From positions 4,160 to 14,287 of the forward strand of contig DJKT01000031.1 in NCBI GenBank assembly GCA_002436205.1: DNA of 10,128 bases, given 5' to 3'. A program made the position numbers and the translations under genes. Shown piece after piece: positions 6,424 to 10,128 of the stretch. The notes beneath the pieces are model-generated. The model did not search any database. It was not told the origin of the DNA and saw only the letters and a list, made by a program, of their open reading frames with translations. Each line of letters begins with the position of its first letter. The stretch's first letter is position 1. This stretch comes from Candidatus Peribacter sp. UBA6535 (lineage in GTDB: Bacteria > Patescibacteriota > Gracilibacteria > Peribacterales > Peribacteraceae).

Positions 6424-7619
6424 GTATATCGAAAACCCGCGCAGGATCCTTCTTCCAGTTCGCCATCATATTCTTACTCGTCTACATGACGACACAGATG
6501 GCGTTTACGTATCTATTTCCAGATCGCTATGGACCAGAGAAAGATATGACAGGTGTGACGGTACAAGCGATGGATAAGACGGTGAAGGGGCAACATCATC
6601 CAATTCTCACTGTAAAAAACAAAACAGAGGAAGAGCTTGTTTTAGAAGACCGCTGTCCTATGCCTCCGGTTGATGTGTGGAAAGTATTAGAGGATGGATC
6701 AAAAACACCACTGACAACAGAAGAGACTGCACTCGACTGTACGGCAGTAGCTTCCATTGCTGCGGGGGAGTCAGCGCAAATTGATCTCGCCCCATGGAAG
6801 TATTCACTCTTTAGTGAGTATGGAAACTACGAGGTTGCGCTTCCGGATTCTGAAATTGCAGCGCAGTTTAGTATTTATGAAGCAGGAATGATGACACAAA
6901 TCTTCCGCACGTTCATCACCAAGCCACTCCTCAACGCACTGATTCTTGTTGCATCGTTGGTCCCCGGATACAACTTAGGAATTGCTATCATCATCGTTAC
7001 CATCATCGTTAAACTCATTCTCTTTGTCCCCACGCAGCATGCGATGGAAGGGCAGCGTAAGATGCAGGCTGTGCAGCCAAAAATGGATGCTCTGAAGTCG
7101 AAGTACAAAGATGATCCTAAGAAGATGCAGGAAGAAACGATGAAGATCTGGAAAGAGAACGGAGTAAACCCCATGCAGTCATGTCTGCCGATGCTTATTC
7201 AGTTCCCGATACTTATCGGACTCTTCTTTACCATTCGTGACGGGTCTGTTCTCGCACTCTCCGAACACCTGCTGTACGGCCCATATCAAAATCTCTCTTG
7301 GGATTTTGGGACACAGTTCCTCGGTATGGATCTTACGGTGCCAAATATAATGGTCATGCCGATACTGCTTGTGGTGATGCAGTTTTTGCAGATGAAACTC
7401 TCCTTTGCTATCAATAAAAAGAAGCAGGAGAAGCAGGGGAAAAAGAAAGATGAGAAGATGAGTCAGCAGGAGATTCAGCAGAAAGTAATGATGTATGGAC
7501 TTCCTCTGATGATTGGATTCTTCGCAATCCAGTTCCCTGCTGCGGTATCGCTCTATTGGGCTGCTTCAACGGTGTTTGCTGTCTTCCAGCAGTTGTATGT
7601 GAATAGGAAGGAGCTTTGA
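6420..7619 (+). CDS. yidC: Membrane protein insertase YidC
   Basis: YidC inserts and folds inner-membrane proteins, alone or with SecYEG. It has an N-terminal hydrophobic segment (about 10-33), a short outside domain (about 35-160, much smaller than in E. coli), then the conserved core: helices at about 169-206, a positively charged cytoplasmic hairpin (208-250, QRKMQAVQPKMDALKSKYKDDPKKMQEE), helices at 252-273, 306-326 and 356-392, with the family motif NPMQSCLPMLIQFPILIGLF at 250-269. A Lys/Gln-rich loop lies at 333-355. The conserved arginine of the hydrophilic groove (E. coli Arg366 position) appears to be Lys198 in TIIVKLILFVPTQ. Length 399 is intermediate between Gram-positive and proteobacterial forms. 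Translation is coupled to rnpA by an ATGA overlap; no separate ribosome site is seen. No jag gene follows. Confidence 0.95.
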   Translation: MSISKTRAGSFFQFAIIFLLVYMTTQMAFTYLFPDRYGPEKDMTGVTVQAMDKTVKGQHHPILTVKNKTEEELVLEDRCPMPPVDVWKVLEDGSKTPLTTEETALDCTAVASIAAGESAQIDLAPWKYSLFSEYGNYEVALPDSEIAAQFSIYEAGMMTQIFRTFITKPLLNALILVASLVPGYNLGIAIIIVTIIVKLILFVPTQHAMEGQRKMQAVQPKMDALKSKYKDDPKKMQEETMKIWKENGVNPMQSCLPMLIQFPILIGLFFTIRDGSVLALSEHLLYGPYQNLSWDFGTQFLGMDLTVPNIMVMPILLVVMQFLQMKLSFAINKKKQEKQGKKKDEKMSQQEIQQKVMMYGLPLMIGFFAIQFPAAVSLYWAASTVFAVFQQLYVNRKEL

Positions 7620-7622
7620 TTT

Positions 7623-7646
7623 GTTACTTTGTAGATACAAAGTAAC
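7623..7646. repeat. Perfect 11-bp inverted repeat after yidC
   Basis: GTTACTTTGTA (7623-7633) and TACAAAGTAAC (7636-7646) are exactly complementary with 2 nt between. The hairpin begins 3 nt after the yidC stop. No T-run follows on either strand. The word resembles the GTTACTTT...AAAGTAACCAAA intergenic repeats seen in many bacteria, from memory only. Confidence 0.85.
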
Positions 7647-7768
7647 CAAAAATCTTTGCCACTGATGTGAACGAAGAAATAGTTAGAGAACAGAGTGTGC
7701 ACTCCTTGACGAAGTCTGCTGCGCAGCTTCGCACTGCGTCGCTAAGTAGATCGTAATGCGGGGTGATC

Positions 7769-7795
7769 TTCGTCCACACTACAGTGGCAGACGAA
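7769..7795. repeat. Bulged hairpin in the yidC-fda spacer
   Basis: TTCGTC (7769-7774) plus CAC (7775-7777) pair with GTG (7784-7786) and GACGAA (7790-7795), leaving a 3-nt bulge (gca). Confidence 0.6.
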
Positions 7796-7802
7796 CAGAG
7801 CT

Positions 7803-7858
7803 CCCCTCTCCTGGAAAGGAGATAGGGGTGGAAGGAGAGGGGTCGGGGGTGAGGTCGG
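7803..7858. repeat. CCCCTCTCCT/AGGAGAGGGG palindromic repeat with G-rich tail
   Basis: CCCCTCTCCT (7803-7812) is exactly complementary to AGGAGAGGGG (7833-7842). Between them a second AGGAG and AGGGG allow a nested alternative hairpin with the same left arm. The tail tcgggggtgaggtcgg completes a pattern that I recall as a common dispersed intergenic repeat in several phyla; that comparison is from memory. It ends directly at the fda stop codon, so it would form the 3' end of that mRNA. Confidence 0.75.
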
Positions 7859-8758
7859 CTAAACACCGACCACTTCTGCAACAGAAGCTTGGTAAATACT
7901 CTCAATAGCACTATCAAGTGCAGTAGAAAACTCCTCTTCACTTTGATCAGCTCGCAAGTCCTGCACAAGTGCACGAGAGAAGCTGGCAGTCATGCCATTG
8001 TTACTAGCGAGCCTTTCGTTAGCTTCGTCTCTGCTGTATCCACCAGAGAGCGCTACTACACGTAGTACACGGGGGTGAGCAATGATATCACTGTAAAGAT
8101 TCTCAACTTCTGGAAGTGTAAGCTTAAGCATCACTTGTCTGTCTTCTGGAAGAGCATCAAGGTTCTTAAGAAGTTCTTCATGTAGCAGTGCTTCGCATGC
8201 AGCTTTATCTCCTGATTTGATGTTTACTTCTGGTTCTAAAATTGGCATCAATCCTGCATCAATAATCACGTTACCAACTTCGAATTGTTGTGTAACGATA
8301 GCGGCGATTCCTGCTGCGTCTGCACTATTAATAACACTACGCATTTTGGTTCCAAAGATGCCGTGTTCGTTTGCACTTTTCAATCGTTCTGTAAGCCCAC
8401 TAAGAGGTTTCATCAACTGTACGCCGTTACTTTCTTCTGCCAAGCCTTCATCAACTTTAAGAAACGGAACTATGTTTTTTTGTGACAGATACTGTGCAGT
8501 TGGCACTCCTTCGACTTCACTATTCATTGTGCGTTCAAACAAAATCGCACCAGAAATACGCTCATCAAATTTTGGATTGATAATAATGCGTGTACGCATC
8601 TCATGAATCTTTTCGAACATCTGTTCTTGGTCACCTCCCCATGCACTTTCATCTAATCCATATGCGGCAAGTGCTTTTGGGCTACTCCCTCCACTTTGGT
8701 CGAGGGCGGCAATAAAACCGTTTCCGGAAATGCGTTGAGTGGCAGTTGTTGTATCCAT
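7859..8758 (-). CDS. fda: Class I fructose-bisphosphate aldolase (bacterial Fda type), 299 aa
   Basis: The enzyme reversibly splits fructose 1,6-bisphosphate into dihydroxyacetone phosphate and glyceraldehyde 3-phosphate in glycolysis and gluconeogenesis, through a Schiff base and without metal. The sequence follows the Staphylococcus aureus Fda type along its whole length: GFIAALDQSGGSSPKAL at 14-30, RTRIIINPKF, GAILFERTM (70-78), VPFLKVDEGLAEE (97-109), GVQLMKP, IFGTKMRS (134-141), QQFEVGN, ILEPEVNI (173-180), VMLKLTLP with the expected Schiff-base Lys212, LSGGYSRDEAN and SFSRAL..DLRADQS. The frame is open up to 8854, but the 32 extra residues are hydrophobic and unrelated; I start at 8758. 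No Shine-Dalgarno is visible. It is divergent from csrA and shares a 183-bp upstream region with it. Confidence 0.95.
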   Translation of the reverse strand: MDTTTATQRISGNGFIAALDQSGGSSPKALAAYGLDESAWGGDQEQMFEKIHEMRTRIIINPKFDERISGAILFERTMNSEVEGVPTAQYLSQKNIVPFLKVDEGLAEESNGVQLMKPLSGLTERLKSANEHGIFGTKMRSVINSADAAGIAAIVTQQFEVGNVIIDAGLMPILEPEVNIKSGDKAACEALLHEELLKNLDALPEDRQVMLKLTLPEVENLYSDIIAHPRVLRVVALSGGYSRDEANERLASNNGMTASFSRALVQDLRADQSEEEFSTALDSAIESIYQASVAEVVGV

Positions 8759-8833
8759 GAGAAAAAAGAAAATGATGAAATGCGAAGTGGAGAGTAACAC
8801 GAGCAGAGATCTGCTTCTAGTAAAATTTGTTAC

Positions 8834-8848
8834 GCAATTGCCAATTGC
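8834..8848. promoter_or_regulatory. Inverted repeat GCAATTG-C-CAATTGC, possible operator
   Basis: GCAATTG (8834-8840) and CAATTGC (8842-8848) form a perfect 7-bp dyad around one base. A direct repeat ACGCAAT overlaps it (8832-8838 and 8849-8855). It lies in the divergent fda/csrA region and covers the place where a -35 element for the TATACT box at 8864 would fall. The bound factor is unknown. Confidence 0.5.
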
Positions 8849-8863
8849 ACGCAATGATTTCTG

Positions 8864-8869
8864 TATACT
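8864..8869 (+). promoter_or_regulatory. Likely -10 box of the first csrA gene
   Basis: TATACT preceded by CTG; the same 9-mer CTGTATACT lies upstream of the second csrA (9689-9697). Transcription would start near 8876, exactly where the leader hairpin begins. A consensus -35 at 17 bp is lacking; the dyad covers that position. Confidence 0.5.
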
Positions 8870-8875
8870 GGTTCT

Positions 8876-8942
8876 ACCTGCCGATCCTATGGTAAGAAGC
8901 CTAGGTGTGGTGCAGGTGGCTCAATTAATGGAGTAAGAGCCA
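8876..8942 (+). promoter_or_regulatory. Structured csrA leader with Shine-Dalgarno in a hexaloop (CsrA-type site)
   Basis: Hairpin 1 pairs ACCTGC (8876-8881) with GCAGGT (8912-8917). Hairpin 2 pairs TGGCTC (8917-8922) with GAGCCA (8937-8942), extended by TTA (8925-8927) with TAA (8934-8936); T8917 can join only one of them. This leaves the six-base loop AUGGAG (8928-8933), which is the Shine-Dalgarno sequence and has the ANGGAN form of known CsrA sites. The A of the start codon ends the stem. Pairing is seen; CsrA binding is inferred. Confidence 0.65.
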
Positions 8943-9166
8943 TGCTTGTTCTTTCCCGTAAGAAGGACGAATCGATTAGAATTGGCCATGATATCACTAT
9001 CACAGTGATAGACATAGGCAAGGGCAGAGTAAAGATTGGAATTGATGCCCCTGATGATGTCCGGATACTGCGTGGTGAATTACTCACTACCGAAATATTT
9101 GTGACTGATGCCGAAACGGTCGATGAACCTCCTATAGAGGAACCAGCGAAACAGAAAGGCGAGTAA
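8942..9166 (+). CDS. csrA: Carbon storage regulator CsrA, first copy, 74 aa
   Basis: CsrA is a small dimeric RNA-binding protein that blocks or alters translation by binding GGA motifs, often at ribosome sites. The product begins MLVLSRKKDESIRIGHDITITVIDI, the five-strand CsrA fold, continues with VKIGIDAPDDVRILRGEL and has an acidic, Pro-rich tail (DEPPIEEPAKQKGE). Arg44 in the C-terminal strand, which is critical for RNA binding in E. coli CsrA, is kept, but the usual VHR is LR here (His43 replaced by Leu), and the following helix is short and unusual. It is 25 of 47 identical to the second copy over the core. Shine-Dalgarno GGAG lies 8 nt before the ATG inside a hairpin loop, pointing to autoregulation. 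Confidence 0.95.
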   Translation: MLVLSRKKDESIRIGHDITITVIDIGKGRVKIGIDAPDDVRILRGELLTTEIFVTDAETVDEPPIEEPAKQKGE

Positions 9167-9189
9167 TTAATGACCCAGCGTAACTCGCC
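9158..9189 (+). other. Hairpin across the first csrA stop codon
   Basis: GGCGAGT (9158-9164) pairs exactly with ACTCGCC (9183-9189); the TAA stop (9164-9166) is at the loop edge. The second csrA has an equivalent hairpin with the same core (9987-10019). Confidence 0.7.
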
Positions 9190-9196
9190 TCCCCAC

Positions 9197-9239
9197 GCCG
9201 GTATGGACCAAAGCCTCTCTTCTGAGGCCCCATACCGGC
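9197..9239 (+). other. Large nested hairpin after the first csrA (structured 3' end or small RNA)
   Basis: GCCGGTATGG (9197-9206) pairs exactly with CCATACCGGC (9230-9239). Inside, GCCTC (9213-9217) pairs with GAGGC (9224-9228) around a TCTTCT loop. An ATGGA motif (9203-9207) lies at the edge of the internal loop. It is followed by AATTTCATC, not by a T-run, so termination is uncertain. Confidence 0.65.
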
Positions 9240-9258
9240 AATTTCATCAATCCAGACC

Positions 9259-9287
9259 TTGCCTAAATGCAATAAATAATGTATAAA
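9259..9287 (+). promoter_or_regulatory. Promoter of the 70-aa ORF
   Basis: TTGCCT (9259-9264), a 17-bp spacer and TATAAA (9282-9287). Predicted start near 9294, giving a leader of about 59 nt. Confidence 0.6.
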
Positions 9288-9305
9288 ATGCTTAGCTTTG
9301 CCTAT

Positions 9306-9365
9306 GGATGGGTGGAGTTCGTCACTTGATCTTTCAATAAAGGATAGGAAAAATGAAAGATTCAA
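9306..9365 (+). promoter_or_regulatory. GGA-rich leader with ribosome site in a hairpin loop
   Basis: GGA occurs at 9306, 9314, 9342 and 9347. TCTTTC (9330-9335) pairs with GAAAGA (9355-9360), and TTGA (9326-9329) continues the stem with TCAA (9362-9365) past one bulged T. The loop (9336-9354) holds AAAGGATAGGA, the Shine-Dalgarno region, and part of the ATG. This resembles a CsrA-repressed ribosome site. Confidence 0.55.
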
Positions 9366-9565
9366 CTGATACGGTTCAGGTCGATGATGCAGAAACGCTC
9401 ATCACGGAAGTCATTCTCAAGGCAGTTGGCCCTCAGGTCGGATCCTTGAGTGATGATCAGATTGATGAAGCTATTCACACAGCAGTTGTGCACATGCTCA
9501 ATGGAAATGTGCATCAATTCGTACCTGTCACCACTGTGATTCCCCGAGATCCCAGCTGTAACTAG
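9353..9565 (+). CDS. Small acidic protein of unknown function between two csrA genes, 70 aa
   Basis: I do not recognise the family with certainty. The product starts MKDSTDTVQVDDAETLITEVILKAVG, an acidic N-terminus followed by an amphipathic helix, then SLSDDQIDEAIHTAVVHMLN (a second helix) and a short tail with VHQFVPVTTVIPRD. The FVPV tail is loosely like some short DUF proteins, but that is only an impression. It is supported as a gene by a good promoter (TTGCCT-17-TATAAA), AAAGGA 8 nt before the ATG, and a terminator 30 nt after its stop. The four GGA motifs in its leader suggest it is a target of the neighbouring CsrA proteins. Possible roles are a CsrA antagonist or an unrelated Csr target; neither can be decided from sequence. 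Confidence 0.75.
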   Translation: MKDSTDTVQVDDAETLITEVILKAVGPQVGSLSDDQIDEAIHTAVVHMLNGNVHQFVPVTTVIPRDPSCN

Positions 9566-9596
9566 TAAGGGATCCCATAGATGAGGAACCACAATT

Positions 9597-9643
9597 CCCG
9601 GCAAGGACGCTATCCGCATGGATGACGCACCACCGGGTTTTTT
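9597..9643 (+). terminator. Rho-independent terminator after the 70-aa ORF
   Basis: CCCGG (9597-9601) pairs with CCGGG (9633-9637), followed by six T (9638-9643). A small inner hairpin ATCC-GCAT-GGAT (9612-9623) fits inside. The outer stem is only 5 bp but GC-only. Confidence 0.65.
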
Positions 9644-9669
9644 GAATAGTTGACATTTGTAAATAAGGG

Positions 9670-9697
9670 TTGTGCTAGATAAACAAGACTGTATACT
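9670..9697 (+). promoter_or_regulatory. Likely promoter of the second csrA
   Basis: TTGTGC (9670-9675), 16-bp spacer, TATACT (9692-9697), within CTGTATACT shared with the first csrA. A perfect TTGACA also lies at 9650-9655 but has no good -10 at the right distance. Predicted start near 9704. Confidence 0.5.
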
Positions 9698-9715
9698 TCG
9701 CGCTATCCGTCAATC

Positions 9716-9773
9716 CCATGGCAACGATGTCCTGGGTGTGGAGCGGCAAGTGAGTAACCCATAGGAGACTCAC
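9716..9773 (+). promoter_or_regulatory. Structured leader of the second csrA, Shine-Dalgarno in hairpin loop
   Basis: Hairpin 1: CCCA-t-GG (9716-9722) with CCTGGG (9731-9736). A free GGA follows at 9740-9742. Hairpin 2: GTGAGT (9750-9755) pairs exactly with ACTCAC (9768-9773); its loop contains AGGAG (9763-9767), the Shine-Dalgarno. Two GGA motifs 24 nt apart suit dual-site binding by one CsrA dimer. Confidence 0.65.
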
Positions 9774-9776
9774 ATC

Positions 9777-9986
9777 ATGTTAGTTCTTTCTCGAATGAAA
9801 AACGAAAGTATTGTCATCAACAATGACATTACAATCGTTGTCGTTGAGATTCGCGGTGACAAAGTACGTCTTGGGGTGGAAGCCCCTAATGATGTACCGG
9901 TCCATCGCAGGGAAGTGTATGACGCCATCAAACGAAATGAGCAACTAGCCGATGAAGGCAAAACCACTTCTGAGAACGACAAATAA
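9777..9986 (+). CDS. csrA: Carbon storage regulator CsrA, second copy, 69 aa
   Basis: This copy is closer to the canonical family than the first: MLVLSRMKNESIVINNDITIVVVEIRGDKVRLGVEAPNDVPVHRREVYDAIKRNEQ. It retains VHR with Arg44, the GVEAP turn and the C-terminal helix EVYDAIKRNE, followed by a hydrophilic tail. The first strand (MLVLSR) is identical to that of the first copy, and the two share 25 of the first 47 residues. This suggests an old duplication with one copy (the first) drifting in the RNA-binding region. AGGAG lies 9 nt before the ATG within a hairpin loop, so repression by either CsrA is plausible. A strong terminator follows, so this is probably a single-gene transcript. Confidence 0.96.
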   Translation: MLVLSRMKNESIVINNDITIVVVEIRGDKVRLGVEAPNDVPVHRREVYDAIKRNEQLADEGKTTSENDK

Positions 9987-10040
9987 GCGAGTGCTTATAC
10001 CATGAGAACAATCACTCGCCGGCTGACGGAAACGTCGGCC
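9987..10040 (+). other. Two consecutive hairpins after the second csrA
   Basis: GCGAGTG (9987-9993) pairs exactly with CACTCGC (10013-10019), starting at the base after the stop codon. Next, GGCTGACG (10021-10028) pairs with CGTCGGCC (10033-10040) with one G-U pair and a GAAA tetraloop; a GGA is at the loop edge (10028-10030). The first hairpin has the same core as the one at 9158-9189. Confidence 0.7.
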
Positions 10041-10048
10041 ATCAAACC

Positions 10049-10095
10049 ACCAGCATGGGTCAATCTTCGTTCGCGAAGTCCATGCTGGTTTTTTT
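10049..10095 (+). terminator. Strong rho-independent terminator after the second csrA
   Basis: ACCAGCATGG (10049-10058) pairs exactly with CCATGCTGGT (10080-10089), with an inner hairpin CTTCG-TTCG-CGAAG (10065-10078). Seven T follow at 10089-10095. The nested layout (10-bp outer stem ending ATGG/CCAT plus 5-bp inner stem) resembles the hairpin at 9197-9239. Confidence 0.9.
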
Positions 10096-10107
10096 ATTAT
10101 TCATAAT

Positions 10108-10128
10108 CCTTTTTCCTTTTTCCTTTTT
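10108..10128. repeat. Tandem CCTTTTT x3 at the right edge
   Basis: Three exact 7-bp units, cut by the window end. On the minus strand they read AAAAAGG repeats, which resemble ribosome sites, but no minus-strand gene follows here. Confidence 0.7.

Larger units (their letters stand above)
7620..7858. other. Gene-free spacer between convergent yidC and fda, packed with palindromes
   Basis: No credible gene is seen in these 239 bp. The spacer contains a perfect hairpin at 7623-7646, an imperfect one around 7709-7728 (GAAG-t-CTGC / GCAG-CTTC), one at 7769-7795, and a C/G-rich one at 7803-7842 followed by a G-rich stretch. GCCACTG near 7658 and CAGTGGC near 7782 form a wider inverted pair. None is followed by a proper T-run, so these are not standard intrinsic terminators. 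Confidence 0.7.

Noticed and set aside
7624..7974. Minus-strand 116-codon frame over the yidC-fda spacer
   Set aside because: It reads through the palindromic repeats and out of frame through the 3' end of fda.
8759..8854. Longer N-terminus for the aldolase
   Set aside because: The hydrophobic extension is absent from Fda proteins; the start at 8758 gives the normal length and places Lys212 as expected.
1..10128. CRISPR array, phage genes or toxin-antitoxin pair
   Set aside because: No regularly spaced repeats, no cas-like, structural phage or toxin signatures were found in any frame.

Overview
The window looks like a chromosomal stretch of a small-genome bacterium that uses the standard code: TGA is a stop in gatC, rnpA and yidC, so the UGA-glycine code of Gracilibacteria and Absconditabacteria is unlikely. 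My best guess, an inference from protein style and packed overlapping genes, is a Candidate Phyla Radiation lineage, possibly Peregrinibacteria- or Peribacteria-like. No marker here fixes the taxonomy.

Left (1-1910): the right end of an integrated or decaying mobile element. A coiled-coil ORF cut by the window edge overlaps by ATGA a large serine recombinase. Its resolvase domain keeps the nucleophile serine but has lost the middle part with the DRLxR residues, so it is probably inactive. The recombinase frame runs 58 nt into the 3' half of an opposite-strand tRNA-Asp(GTC). A second copy of the tRNA 5' end (20 bp exact) lies 90 bp away without a foldable tRNA behind it.

Middle (1911-7619): housekeeping genes. 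A multi-pass membrane protein (minus, own terminator), a DoxX-family protein and an L-asparaginase (plus) lead to gatC-gatA (minus), which converges on the asparaginase with a 4-nt overlap of stops. gatC is divergent from rnpA-yidC, and the short space between them is mostly a CTAG-rich palindromic element that ends 2 nt before the rnpA start codon.

Right (7620-10128): yidC and a class I fructose-bisphosphate aldolase converge on a 239-bp spacer made of several palindromes. Divergent from the aldolase is the most interesting part: csrA, a 70-aa unknown small protein, and a second csrA. All three genes have their Shine-Dalgarno GGA motif in the loop of a predicted hairpin that ends at or just before the start codon. 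This is the classical layout of a CsrA-repressed mRNA. Both csrA genes also carry, at or just after the stop codon, a matching GCGAGT/ACTCGC hairpin followed by a large nested hairpin. I read this as a compact self-regulating Csr cluster with a possible accessory small protein; the regulation is inferred from predicted structure only.
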